DNA of 64,000 bases, taken from assembly GCF_020520425.1 (NCBI RefSeq), contig NC_079492.1:142480361-142544360 (forward strand), written 5' to 3'. This stretch comes from Spinacia oleracea (Eukaryota > Streptophyta > Magnoliopsida > Caryophyllales > Amaranthaceae). Shown piece by piece: positions 45,559 through 58,130 of this stretch; the first letter of the stretch is position 1, and each line of letters opens with the position of its first letter. A program made the translations under genes and the position numbers. The notes beneath the pieces were generated by a model that had not been told where the DNA came from, made no database searches, and was given only the letters and a program-made list of their open reading frames with translations.

Positions 45559-45879
45559 TGTGAGAGTCTCACATCGATAAAAGAGAAGAGAGTTAAACAC
45601 TTAATAAGGCTCTCCTTATTGTCATATGGTTTTAAGGTGAAACCTACTACGGTCTTGTTAAGTGGAATCTCTCTCTTGGTGACGGGTGCGGCCCATACCC
45701 GAATTGAACATGGTATCAGAGCCAGACCCACAACTATAAAAGAGAAGAGAGTTAAACACTTAATAAAGCCAAGGGGCTACTCCCCTTTTATAGCCATATG
45801 GTTTTAAGGTGAACCTCCTACGGTCTTGTTAAGTGGACTCTCTTTCGATGATGGGTGCGGCCCAGACCCGTATTTAACA
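45559..45879 (+). mobile_element. TRIM (miniature LTR retrotransposon) with tRNA-Met primer site
   Basis: Left LTR 45559-45710 (TGTGAGAGTC...GAATTGAACA) is followed exactly by TGGTATCAGAGCC, the initiator-Met tRNA primer site. A second, partly truncated LTR copy (about 45735-45879) repeats AAGAGAAGAGAGTTAAACAC, CATATGGTTTTAAGGTGAA and CGGTCTTGTTAAGTGGA. No coding space. Confidence 0.8.
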
Positions 45880-47025
45880 CATTTTTTATTTGTAATGACA
45901 TGGAATTTTGTTTTCCATAATGAAACCCCTGTTTCATACTTGTACATAGATATGGTTGTTGGGTCGGGTTAACTATCCACGACTCATCTGGATTGGCTTG
46001 GTATATGGGTCAATCGAGTTTGACTCGATATGTATACGACTTGTAACTCAAAAGGCAAAGTATCCGCACAGTATCCAAAGCCTTCACATTATTTAGTGGT
46101 TTCTTTTTGTGTGTGAATGAGATACAGTTACAATCACATTGATTGATTGTGCGCATTGCATCCAATACTTTTCTTTAGAAAAAAAAAGTCCCTTAAACCC
46201 TATATATGACTACGATTAACGAGGTGATGAATATTGTGTAAATTTTTTCATGCCATAACTAGAAATGTGATATGGTCTTAACTAAAGTCATAACGTATAA
46301 TTGTATAAGACAATAGCAAAAGACGCGAAAATAATTTATCCCTTAAAGCAAAACAAAAAATCTTCTCTTTTTGCAAGAAACTTTTGTTATCCTTTAAACA
46401 GGATAAGAGATCTGATGAAATAAAATTTAATCTCGAATCCGATCAAATGAATCATACAGTAACTATCATCATGACTACAATAAATCGCCAGAATTCTCTG
46501 GAAAAAGAAAATAATAAAAAAAAAAAAAAAATCATTGTGAATTCCAGCTACTTATAATGATAAATGGATTTTATTGTAAAGAAACTTATAATGATATCAT
46601 TCAGGGACAAAAAAAAATAAAAAATTGAAGGTAAAATAATTATGATTTTTTTTTTCAAAGGAACGGCATCTTGTACTGTATGATTTTGAGTTAACTGCAG
46701 CACGTTTGTGGTGAAGAACTGATGATAGCTACCCCTTAGGACATATGGGCCATATAGGTGACCTACCTTTATATGGTATATTGCCATTGGGCGGGCCATG
46801 AATAATTGTATACCACATTCCGCAGGTCTATAAATGACAAGCCTTTTCCAGCTACAAGCAGGCCAATGATAGTGCTTATTTAATCATAAAAAACGTGCTC
46901 TATTGCAAATTTAGATTTAGATCTTGTGGAACTTATTAATGTACAAACAATTATCATAATGAGATCCTCTAATTGCCCCAAGAAATTATACTAGTTTAAG
47001 TATTTAGTATTGATTTAACTCTCAA
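45880..47025. other. Intergenic, no gene seen
   Basis: AT-rich with a poly-A run near 46510-46530. 45950-46060 has short GGGTCGGGT / GACTCG-like direct repeats. No coding exon recognised. Confidence 0.4.
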
Positions 47026-47303
47026 CTAGTTTTTGGGCCCGGGCGATGCCCCGGGTTACTACATTAATGCATTCACATTTACTTATATTTTCTTTTTGCA
47101 GTGATAACATGAACACATGTAATAGCTTAGTGGTAAAGGCTTTATTGTTTAAACTCAAGGTCAAGAGTTCAAACCTTATTATGAAAACCATGTTTGATAT
47201 TTTTTTTAATGTGTATGAAGATTACATTAAGCAAACCACCCCAAGAAGAGCGCCACGTGTCACATAAACTTTCTTTTAAACGTCTTTTAATATATAGTAT
47301 AGA
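47026..47303 (-). mobile_element. Non-autonomous Helitron (278 bp)
   Basis: Minus strand: TCTATACTATATATTAAAAG start, hairpin CCCGGGGCATCGCCCGGG near the 3' end, then CCAAAAACTAG, inserted between A and T. On the plus strand ATAGCTTAGTGG and GAGTTCAAACC resemble tRNA A and B boxes. Confidence 0.8.
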
Positions 47304-47695
47304 TTGGAGAGAGTACAATGTACATTTTGAACTAATTGTCCAATGCTTGAGTATTGGTGCAGGCTTAGAGAATATAATTACAGCTCAACTCAGAAAGAAA
47401 TCGAAGCCATGATACGAGATGTGAAGAAAATTATTGTATCCTTTAGCTCATGTGTTGTTACAATTTACAAAAGTAAGTAGAATTTAGGTTCCACAGCCAT
47501 TACGTAGCTACTTTGCTAGGAATAGGAAGTAGTCGGTCTTGTTATTGTGTTGTTAAATAAAAAATAAAAAATAAAAATACAACGTTTGACCTCTAAAATT
47601 TTACGCTGTGTATGAGAAATCGCTAGCTTAGTGGAGAAATAGGTAGAAAATCAAAACTAAAAATATATATATAGAGTATTTTGAGAAACGACTAA
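47304..47695. other. Intergenic, no gene seen
   Basis: AT-rich sequence between the Helitron and the SINE; nothing recognised. Confidence 0.35.
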
Positions 47696-47872
47696 GATCA
47701 ATTGTTTGTTGGTTCAGTGGTGATTGTGGCTGAATTTGGTAGGGAAAACTCGTGTTCGATCCCCCGCAACAACAATTGGGAGGGGACTGAAACCTATCCA
47801 CCCATAACTCACCCTGAATCCGGATTAGCCCTAAGGGTGAACCGGGTGCTAACACCAAAAAAAAATAAAAAA
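47696..47872 (+). mobile_element. tRNA-derived SINE (Au-like)
   Basis: A box TTGGTTCAGTGG and B box GTTCGATCCCC stand 38 bp apart in the right order. GGGAGGGGACTGAAACC and GGGTGAACCGGGTGCTAACACC lead into an A-rich tail. AACGACTAA before and AATGACTAA after look like a target duplication. The head resembles plant Au SINEs. Confidence 0.75.
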
Positions 47873-47940
47873 AATGACTAACTTTCACTTGTTTGATTGT
47901 TTACCGAGGACCAACTATTTAAAGGAAAACAATGAAAAAC

Positions 47941-48369
47941 TTAGGGTCCATTCGGTATCGTTTTTTGTTTCTAGTTTTCTGTTTTTTATGAAACTAAAAA
48001 CCAAAATATGAAAATCAGAACGGGCTCGTTCTGTATCACTGTAAGTTTTTAGTTTTTGTTTTTTTAGTTTTGTAAGTTATATGATTTAGAATGAATCATG
48101 AACTAAAAATTAGTCGTACTTATAGTAATCATGTTGATTTTGAAAACTGACAACAAAAAACTGGAAACTACTTTTTGTGGTTTTCATATTTTGGTTTTTA
48201 GTTTTGTAAAAAACAGAAAATTGGAAACAGAAAACCATAACGTACGGGGCCGTAGTTTTCTATTTTTTGTTGTCAGTTTTCAAAAACAACATGATTACCT
48301 TACACGTGACTATTTTTTAGTTCATGATTCAACATAAATCGTATGACAATGATACCGAACGAGCCCTAA
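47941..48369. mobile_element. TIR foldback element (PIF/Harbinger- or hAT-like MITE)
   Basis: TTAGGGTCCATTCGGTATCG at the left pairs with TGATACCGAACGAGCCCTAA at the right. The interior is built of TTTTAGTTTTG / CAAAACTAAAA stretches that also pair, making a long foldback. Confidence 0.7.
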
Positions 48370-48468
48370 ATGAATCGGTTATAAATAAAAAGATTTCCAT
48401 ATATTTTCACACATTTACTTTTTCCATAATTTTCTCTCCTAATAAACGAACATGGCAAAATTGAAGTA

Positions 48469-49270
48469 TTCTTATATCAGCACGTCTCCTGTGAGACCAG
48501 TCACACCATCAACTTGATGGTGTGACGAGCGCGAAACCAATAACGTACCTCCCCTAAAACTATATAAAAAAAAAGTAACAGATCTAAAATATAGAAGTAA
48601 CATACATAAACTAAAAAAGTACCTCCTCTAAAATTATATGTATAAAAAAAAGTAACATGTCTAAACTATAAAGTAACATACCTAAACTAAAAATGTACCT
48701 CCCCTTAAACTATTCCGTATAAAAAAAGTAACATGTCTAAATTATAGAAGTAACATACCTAAACTAAAAAAGTACCTCATCTAAAATTATAAAAAAAAGT
48801 AACATATGTAAACTATAGAAGTAACAAACCTAAACTAAAAAAAATACCTCCTCTAAAATTATTAAAAAAAAAAGTAACATGTCTAAACTATAGAATTAAC
48901 ATACCTAAACTAAGAAGGTATCTCCCCTAAAACTACTCCGTATAAAAAAAGTAACATGTATAAACTATAGAAGTAACATACATAAACTAAAAAAAATACT
49001 TCGTCTAAAATTAATAAAAAAAAAGTAACATGTCTAAACTATAGAAGTAACATACCTAAACTAAGAAGGTATCTCCCCTAAAACTACTCCGTATAAAAAA
49101 AGTAACATGTATAAACTATAGAAGTAACAAACCTAAACTAAAAAAAGTACCTCCTCTAAAATTAAAAAAAAAAAAGTAACATGTCTAAACTATAGAAATA
49201 ACATACTTAAATTCACAAGTGTGAACTGGTCTCACCATCAGTTGATGGTGAGGACAGTCTCATATAAGAA
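48469..49270. mobile_element. TIR-bounded element with an internal ~70-bp minisatellite
   Basis: TTCTTATAT at the left and ATATAAGAA at the right bracket hairpin-forming CACCATCAACTTGATGGTG (left) and CACCATCAGTTGATGGTG (right). Between them about nine units of AAAAAAGTAACATGTCTAAAC...TAGAAGTAACATACCTAAAC...GTACCTCC run from 48546 to 49215. No coding capacity. Confidence 0.75.
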
Positions 49271-49364
49271 TTTGGGTTCTTATATTTCCAAACTTTGACT
49301 TAGTTTTCCTCATTAATGATAAGTTATCAAATACACTCATAAACTTTTCAAAAGGTCTTGCACG

Positions 49365-49404
49365 CACAAGAGGTGTACAATAAATTTATTGTACACCTCT
49401 TGTG
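49365..49404. repeat. Perfect 40-bp palindrome
   Basis: CACAAGAGGTGTACAATAAA is followed directly by its exact reverse complement, with no loop (axis between 49384 and 49385). The surrounding 150 bp show no matching element ends. Confidence 0.95.
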
Positions 49405-49733
49405 ATTAATTTTATACATTATTGAACTTTTACCTAATTTTGATTAACTTTTATATTATAAAAAAAAAGTGGATAGATAAACATTTTAAAGGTTTAAATG
49501 ATTAATTTTATACATTATTAGTTACTTTGGAAAAATATTTTTATTAAAAAGAAAAAATTTATCACTAAAAAATAGATAACTTTTAAGCATTTTTTGAGTT
49601 AACTTGTAAATAAGAATTTGTGAACTTTTTGTCAATAAAATAAATAAATATTGAGATGAATCTAATAGAATTCAACAAAGTTACTCAGTATGTTTATACT
49701 CCGTATTACGTATAAATAGATCAAAGATGAATA

Positions 49734-50061
49734 CTCCCTCCGTCCCGGAATACTCGACCCGGTTTGACCGGCACAGAGTTTAAGGGACTTGAATTGACTT
49801 ATTTAATTTAATAGGTAGTAGTTGATAGTGGGGTGTTATTTTAATGTAGTTAGTGGAAAATGTGTAAAGGGGTGGGGTTGGGGGAGAGTAGGGGTTGAAT
49901 TTTTAATTATTTTTTGTATGGAGTAGGGGGTAGGTGGGTTAATAGGGGTGGAGTGAGAAATAATATAATATTGTTAGAATATTTCCATTTTTAGAAACAG
50001 GTCAAGTATTAAGGGACGACCCGATAAGGAAAACAGGTCAAGTATTCCGGGACGGAGGGAG
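49734..50061. mobile_element. Stowaway-like MITE
   Basis: CTCCCTCCGTCCCGGAATACT...AGTATTCCGGGACGGAGGGAG, perfect terminal inverted repeats and TA on both sides. Young-looking; related to 50478-50785. Confidence 0.9.
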
Positions 50062-50433
50062 TATTAAATAGTAAAAAAGTTAATAAATACGAAGTATATA
50101 GTATACTACACCAACAACAACCATAAAACAATGAAAAGAAAAAATTTAAATCAAGTTTAAACCAAAGTAACCTAAACAACAATAAAGTCAACAGAATTAG
50201 CGTTAATCCAAATTAAATGAACTCAAAATCACACCAATTCGAACTATTCATTCGTATAGCTCCTGCAGGGGCATCAATCTCTACACAACCACGATTTAAT
50301 TGCCACAATGTTCGTAAAATATTTTATTGAGAAAAATCTAAAATACCCCGCTCGATGATGTTCAGATATCCATATAATATAAAGAACCGTAAAAACATGG
50401 TCAAACTAAAAGCTCAAACAAGCGTAGACACGT

Positions 50434-51071
50434 AGGCTTTGTTTGGTTGAGTGGAAAAGAAAGGAAAGTAAAGGGTACTCCCTCCATCCTTTAATACTCG
50501 TACCAGTTTGACCAGTGCGGAGTTTAAAACACTTAAATTGACTTATTAATTTAACGAGTGTTGGTTGATACTCCGTAGTGGAGTATTTTTTTTAATATAG
50601 TTAGTGGGAAATGTGTAAGGGGTGGGGAGTGGTGAGTGGGGGATGTGATTTTTAAATGATTTTTTGTAGGGAGTAGGGATGTAAGTGGGTTAGTAGGTAA
50701 GTGTGAGAAATAATATAATATTGGTAAAATTTTCCAATTATAGAAGCGGTGCAAGTGCGGTGCGAGTATTAAGGGACGGAGGGAGTATTTTTTTTTTATT
50801 ATGTTCCCATATTTGGTTAGATGAATGACATAGGATTTGATGGGAAATGAAAGGAAATATCCTTTATAAAAAATTCATTTTCCTTTCCTCCCAAAATATT
50901 GGAGAAATTTGAAATGAAAGATAAAATAAAAAGCTGTCATTTACATTTCCTTTCTCTCCCCCTTATTTTCTTCCCTTAGAACCAAACACAGGAAAATAAA
51001 ATATCTCCCTTACTTTTCCTTTCCCTTCCTTTCTCTTCCTTTCCTTCACTAATAATGAACCAAACAGGCCT
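50434..51071. mobile_element. Foldback MITE (AGGCTTTGTTTGGTT type) with nested Stowaway
   Basis: AGGCTTTGTTTGGTT at the left, AACCAAACAGGCCT at the right. AAGGAAAG / CTTTCCTT stretches inside also pair. Interrupted by the Stowaway-like MITE at 50478-50785. Confidence 0.7.
50478..50785. mobile_element. Stowaway-like MITE nested in a foldback element
   Basis: CTCCCTCCATCCTTTAATACT...AGTATTAAGGGACGGAGGGAG with TA flanks (50476-50477, 50786-50787). Confidence 0.88.
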
Positions 51072-51417
51072 TAGTAAAAACTTTATGACCAAACTTTGGC
51101 CACAATCCCATATCAGTCATCGCTTCTTAGGAGTATAACATACGATGAATTACTTCGCACTTGTATATATTTTCAATCCAAGGGTATGCTCTAAGATAAT
51201 GCGACATCAATGTCCAGACCCCACAATAAACCAATCATCATATTATGAACAAACCACAAATTATAGCTTATCCACCAAACAGAACACTGCACAAACTAAA
51301 AAAAATGTATCCGTCTTCCAGAAAATTAATCTCTGTATGTATACCTTGCATTACCAAAAACCATAAGCACATATTGAGACAAAAAATGGTGAGGAAAGAG
51401 AGAGATCAGATAGTTCA

Positions 51418-54400
51418 CTAGATTGGAACACCATTATTGGCAACGTGTCGTGCAGCATTCAAAAGGGGTTGTAGTGCCTTGACAACTATACTCATGTTTG
51501 GGCGAAAATCAGATTCATACTGTACGCACAATGCAGCAACTGCAGCCATCTGTATAATGATCCCATGTATTAGCATAGATTCTGGAATTAGTAGTTCATT
51601 TGTCAACAGAATTAACTTGCCAGGGAAACAAAGCATGTCATCTAACAAGTAAAAACTGTCAATTGGTTTTCTGGGCAAACAAGGAAAAACAACAAGGGGA
51701 TGTTTGGTTTGCGGATTCTAGGTATGAGGTTTGGGTTTAGAATTGTCTAAACCTATACCATGTGTTTGGTTGAAAATTTTAAGAGTTTTAAACCCATACC
51801 TCAAACCCCAAGGTATGGAGTTTAGAATCCTAGGGGGAGGTGGGTATGGCTCATATCTTTACTCCAGGTATCAAACAAAAGGAAAAAAAACCATCCCCAA
51901 ATCGAACCAAACACATGGTATTAAAAATCAAGTTCTAAACCCATACCACCTTGAATCATTCCTGATCCCAACCCCATACCAGTTTGCGAACCAAACGCCC
52001 ACTAAAGGCATGAAAGAATTATACCTTCGCAACAGCCTTGGCAGGATACTCTCCGCTGAGTCTAGGATCAACACACTGCTTGACTTTGTCTTCACTGAGT
52101 TTAGGTGTAGCCTGACATCACAAAATTTGTGTACTGTGTTAGGAGAAACTCCTAGTCATTTGTATGTAATACAGAAATCAGATATCGTAGCCAAATAGCA
52201 TACCCATGTCACCAGACTTTGCTGTCCACGAGGTAATGTATGATCAACAGGTTTCCGGCCAGTGAGAAGCTCAAGCAAGACAACGCCAAAACTGTACACA
52301 TCACTCTTGGCATTAAGCTGCCCGGTCATTGCATACCTATGGACATTACAATTCACATTTAATGTTAAAATAGTTTGACAGGGTAAATGGAGAAAGTAAA
52401 TAAAATAACTTATTAAGTTAATAACCCCCCCCCCCCCCCCCACCCCCACGCCGACCCCACCCACCGGTATTTTATGTTTATTTTGATTAGTACGTCCATT
52501 TACCCTTCTATCCTCTTACTTAAACCGAGTGCTAAGGAGCTTTGTTGCAATTGAAACAGAGGAAGTACTACCTAGTAGGCCGAGAAAAAGTATGGCGTTC
52601 CCCAAATATTAACATACTCTGTATTAGAATTGGATTTTCCATCATAGCCTACTAGCAATGAGTAAAGGTGAGCGAGGGCAAGGGACCTAGTCATAGAAAG
52701 GGTATTTTGGTGAAATCATTTTACATCTGTAATCACAATGAAGCATGAGCTCCAGGCTTACTAGGCCTGTTGTCATTATTGGAGTTTATGGCTTTAGGCT
52801 CTTCAGGATGTCAAGCAGATTCAATCACAATACCACCAGAAGACTATCCGGCCATCCATACATTATAATTTTTTTAGTTTTGGTTTAAGTAACCATCCCA
52901 AACCCACCACGCTAGTATGCCGAAGTCAGCCAGTTCTTTACATGAGAACTGAAATATGTTAAATGATTATTATATCATTTAAAGACCAGTTTTTGTTAGC
53001 TATGTACACCAACATACTATGAACATCTCCAAAAGGAAAAAGAAGTTTGGAGTCCTTACTCTGGTGCATGGTAGCCAAAAGTTCCAAGAACTCTCGTAGA
53101 ATGAAGTCTTGCTGCCATATCGGGAGCTTGATTTGACAGATCAAAATCACCAATCTTAGCAACATCATCATCAAAGAGAAGTATATTACTAGACTTGATA
53201 TCACGATGAAAAATGGTGGGAACCGCCTTCTCATGCAAAAACTCAAGTCCCCTCGCAGCACCTACTGCAATTTTAACACGTTGAGCCCACGACAAAACAG
53301 GTCCAGGCTGTGCTCCTTTCACACCCTTCCTCCCTAAACAAAATATAACAGGAAAACATAAAAATTGACGAAACCAATAATTAGAAGAGTTTCTGTGAAA
53401 ATGCATTCCAATTTTCAAAAGCTTTACTACTAAACAAATACTACGTATATGAACAACAGAGTCCTTAGCAGTTAAAGCACCAATTACTCAAACTCGCACA
53501 GAGAGATGGTTAAAAGTTCAAAATTCTTGCAGCACTAAGATATCAAACCAACTAATGAGTAACGATCAAAGACATTAAGTACACAACTGATGTGATCACT
53601 CCTTACATGAGAAAACATCCAACTTAGCACCAAAGCTAATTGTAAGAACCAAAAGCTAAAAGGTTCAAGACAAAAATAAGGCCCAAAATTTCTTGCATAC
53701 AGCAAACCACTAATTTAATATGGACAAAAGATATTGAAGGCCTCTAGGCTCCAAAGTCAACGCAACAAAGAATCCAGCTTACCGTGAAGGATGTCATGCA
53801 GAGATCCATTTGATGCAAACTCATAGGCAAGAATGCGTAGGTTGCCATCAACACAGTAACCAAGCAATTCAACAAAATTGTCATGTTTTAGCCTTGAAAC
53901 CATAGAAACCTGCAAACAGAAAAGTCAAATAAGCAGCTGAGCATTAAGCAGATAAATATAGAAGGTATAAATTTTCAATATGATTTCAGAAGTTCTGAAC
54001 CTGAGCTAAAAATTCGTTATCTGGTTGTTTGCTTGCATCCAGTTTTTTAATTGCTGCTGCACGCCCATTTTTAAGCACCCCATAGTACACTCTACCATAT
54101 GATCCCTCCCCTATTAAAGCATTGGATCCATAGTTCTCCGTAACTTCCCTTAGTTCATCCACAGAAATTTGAGGGACCTCTATAGGCTGGACTCTCACTG
54201 GAGGCTTGCTAGGTGCATTATCAACTAACTGATACATTCCATCTCTCCCTAAAAAAAATTAAAATTCATACAAATAGAACACGGAAACAGCTGAGTAACC
54301 GCATATGGAAAAGAAAATAAACCAAGAATGTCTAAAACCATCTCACGAAATCATGTTTATGGACATCAAGAACTTCAAAACATACACATGTGCGTGCGTG

Positions 54401-55231
54401 TATTAAAGGAAACAGAAACAACTGCTCACAGACTTCCAGTTTTGTTCAGTATGATATACGAGTATCTTTAAGATTCAACTTTTCAAGTAACCAATAAAAC
54501 CAGTGAGTTAGTGTGATTTCATACTGAGGCAGAGCTTTTTTCCCATCCCCAGCAGTTAAGACAATCCAATTGGGACAAGACGACTAGTGAACTCATAATG
54601 ATCTTCAATAATATGGCGAGTAAAACAAGTAAACAACAGTAGTAAGATAAGTAAAATCAAGGTTACATGGTACGTGGTACGACACAATTCATGGTACGGG
54701 ATCGAAAATGCGGAACGCAACCCTTAGTGAATCGGGTACGCCCCGAAACGAAATGAAAAATAAAAGAAAAGAGGAAACTCAGTTTTTGACGCTTTCACTC
54801 TCCTCCCTTCCCTCTATCTCCACTAAGCTTCGGACGAAGCCAACAATGTTACGGGCTTTTCTCTGACAAGCAAAAAAAATCTTCAGTGATTTGGGTCATA
54901 GGCTTGTTCAGACGGCTCAAAAGGTTCAGTGGATCTGGTCGGTTCCACATGCGTTTAGGAATGGGGTCTGTACCACGTTCCTTGTAACACAGAGTAAAAC
55001 TCTAATTTACAATTCCATCTCTTTATTCGATTCTAAGGTGTGTGTGTGTGTGGGGGGGGGGGTGTTGTCTGTGCTTCTCAGCTATATGCATAAAGGCATC
55101 ATATATTACAAAATAAACAAGAAAGCTGCATGGACTAAAATTATACCTGCCAAGTTTCTGGGCATGTAACCACCTCCGTTGTCTGCAGGCCTATGGGCTG
55201 CATCTCCTCCAAAACAGCCAAAGCAGCTCAT
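51418..55231 (-). CDS. PTI1-like receptor-like cytoplasmic protein kinase
   Basis: Seven coding exons with GT-AG borders and agreeing phases: 55231-55147, 54248-54001, 53909-53783, 53333-53060, 52336-52204, 52111-52025, 51549-51418; 361 residues. PTI1-like kinases are Ser/Thr kinases that relay signals, typically downstream of OXI1/AGC kinases in oxidative stress and immunity. The N-terminus [10 protein letters not shown] has Cys3 and Cys6, likely S-acylated for membrane targeting. Seen: glycine loop [11 protein letters not shown] (75-85), ATP-binding Lys96, HRDIKSSN (catalytic Asp198), DFDLSNQ (Asp216, with DFD in place of DFG as in the family), [29 protein letters not shown] and a short C-terminal tail. 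A long region upstream probably holds 5' UTR exon(s). Confidence 0.95.
51696..52001. mobile_element. Foldback MITE in PTI1-like intron 6
   Basis: GGGGATGTTTGGTTTGCG at the left pairs with TTGCGAACCAAACGCCC at the right. AACCCATACC / GGTATGGGTTT-like stretches pair inside. It fills most of the intron 51550-52024. Confidence 0.75.
52425..52441. repeat. C17 homopolymer in PTI1-like intron 5
   Basis: Seventeen consecutive C followed by ACCCCCACGCC; a G-quadruplex-capable tract on the transcribed gene strand. Length is prone to sequencing error. Confidence 0.85.
55038..55062. repeat. (GT)n(G)n microsatellite in PTI1-like intron 1
   Basis: About 7 GT units run into 11 G. Confidence 0.8.
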
Positions 55232-58130
55232 ATTATGTCCCTTTCACTGATCTGCCATGATTATGCATCACAAGAAATGCCTCAGAAAAGAACTTTTTTT
55301 CTTCAAGGCTAAAGAGGAAGATAAATGAACAAATGGAGGGGGCAAGAAAACAACTATTCACTGCAGTTTTTCTCAACTTCTCAACAGGTATATTAAATTG
55401 TTACTATATCAAGCAACTTATACTTTTAGCGTAAGTTCCATGCAAAAACCAGGAAGTTTGGGCAAATGATACCGCACCTAGAATGTAATGGACACACCAC
55501 ACACCCATGAGTCCATGAACATAGGAAAGGTCCGAAAAGAAGAGAAAATGCTGTCTTGTATTAACACAATGCTCTAAATGAAACATAATCTGATTGTGGC
55601 TAGAAGAAATTTGTAGTGGGGGATATGAGAAGGGGCCACAAACGAGATCCTAGACTAAAGTTGGCAAAAAAGTTTTTCCAATGAACACCATAAAGTCAAG
55701 TTATGAAATACTTAAAAAGGAGATTTTGTCATCAATTGTCAGCCCGAACAATTATTCATAACAGCACCTTCTCACAAGCAAATCTTTCCCCAAAAATTCC
55801 ATGTTATAAACTCAGTACATTTAAATATTTCATACGCATCAAATCAGGACATGATTGCTTCCAGTGATAACACACCATATTCTTTATTCTATATAATCTA
55901 GGTATTTTCATGCTCCATACATTGGTGGACAGACAATAGGCAGGCCCATTCCTAAAATAGTTTGAAAGCTTATTTGAAGAAACTAAAGCAAGTGAAAGTC
56001 ATGCTAATAACTTAAATACCTAACTGAAAGTTATTTTTATCCTTCTTGTCTTTTCTCCACTTCTGATATCATATTCTTTTATCAGCTGAGATTCATTCTG
56101 GAAACTACCCCTTCACCTCATTAAACATAAACAGTAACTTCATGACTTTAACCAGTTCTCGTAGTTGTCAATCTTGAAGAAGTTTTGCCACGAAAACCTA
56201 GTCAGTAGTCACTTATTCTCTAGCATCGAAAGACAGCAAGAACGTACCCCAGGAAGAATACATTATGAGACCAGAGTTAACGTCAAGCTCTATGGCATTA
56301 TCCCCTCTTGAAAACTTATCCTCCATAAATGTACGCAAACAACTAACTGAAACCCAGGAACCTCACATGGTGAAACAAAAGGAAAGAAGAAAACTTCCAG
56401 ATAAAAGCAAAACCAAATCTCCTGAAAAAGCAGCGACCTAACCTGAGGCACAAGGCTTATAAATATTGTTCTCCCCTAACCCTTAAAAGATAAAGTTCTT
56501 ATATTTAATGAGGTGAACGGGAACACTCTAACCAGGTCATAAGCAATGAATAACTCTTACTCTATTCACACAGGGGGAAGAGAAGTCCCACTCAATGATG
56601 AAATTCTTATGTTTGTGCGCCTAGTTCATATAGTACAATAAGAACTGAATTTTATTTATGATGAACATAGATGTAAAAAAAGAAGAAAACTGAATTCACT
56701 TCATCAAAGGACACCCTAAGTCTGCAATTTCCTAAACTGGATTACCAATATTTGCTATGCAGCTTCACATAAACTATAAAAAAGAAAACGATTGACACAA
56801 TAACATTCCAAAAGGGTAACAACAACAACAACAACAAACACCCCATTGCTCTTTCCCAAAATACTATTTGGTCATATGAAAACTCTTGAGTCCATAGATT
56901 TCTCAGAACTTGATGCTTTCAACAATAAACACCCCATTTCTTTTCCCTTCCCAAAAGGAAAAAAATAGTATAAGTCACACATGATAGTATATTAATATCT
57001 ACCATTCTACTAATACAGAAGAAAAATCTTAGTCTCCCTCTCCCTGCATTCCTAGTAACTCCTCCCCTCGCAATCCCTACATAGAAACAGCTTCCGTTTA
57101 GGGAAATGGGGAAATCGATTTCTGCAAACTTTATTACAAATGTCAATCCATAACCTTTAATCATGATTGCAAAACATTTTTCCCAATTCCCAGCCAATTA
57201 ATTTCTGGACAGAGCAATTTCTACCCAAGAAACAAATAAGCCTTAAATTTTAAGTTTGGCACGGTTTAAAGCAATGCAACAGAGTGCAATTCAAGGACAG
57301 AAAATCAACAAGCTATCAAACAAACTCATCTTAGATTTTATGAACCATAACATACATATTCCATTTCACAAACAAATGCCAAAAAAAAAAATCATTACCA
57401 TACATACAAAATTGAACAAAGACAACACCGAATCAAAATATTCATGAAGAATCAATCAAACTCAAAATTCAAAACAAACCTTCAAGCAAAAATGAGCCGG
57501 AAATTACAATTGAAAATTCAGCCTCGAAAATTAATAATTTTGACGAAGAACACAAAAGCTTGTTCAACAGCCGGCGGAAAATAAACCAAACAAAATGCAA
57601 AAGACAAAATCACAGGTATTTGAATAAAACATCTCCAATTTTATTTTAATTAATTCGTCAACAACTGGGTAAAAGGATAGACTATGGCTATTCCTTCGTC
57701 TTTATTTAATTATTTATTCGTATATTCGCTAATTAAATATAAAATTGATAGCATTAGATTAATTAAACTATAATAATCATGGAGAACAATTATTTTTTGT
57801 AGAAATTTTTGGTGGAATTAGCATGTGGTAGATTCATCAACAATAAATTAAAATAAGAACCTTAATTTGGAGTCTAGCAGGATAAAGGAAGAGAGAGAAA
57901 ACTCGCCGGTAAATGTAGTAGAAGAAGACGGAGACGCCGCTATAATCACCGCCGTCCGTCGCCGGCAGTGGTGGCCGGGAGAGAGGTTGAGGAAGGGCGG
58001 TTACGAAAAACGGGTGCGGTGAAAGAATGGTGGTAAATGAAATGTAATGGATCAGAGTTGCCGTTACGTATGCTTCTTGCTATATACGGTCAACGCCACC
58101 CAATAAAACAAAACAAAACAAATGCAAATG
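55232..58130 (-). other. 5' leader / promoter region of the PTI1-like gene
   Basis: No coding exon. A GC-rich, CCGCC-containing segment at 57895-58030 stands out from AT-rich surroundings and may be the first, non-coding exon and core promoter; the sequence between it and 55231 would then be a long leader intron. Inferred only from composition and family habit. Confidence 0.35.
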
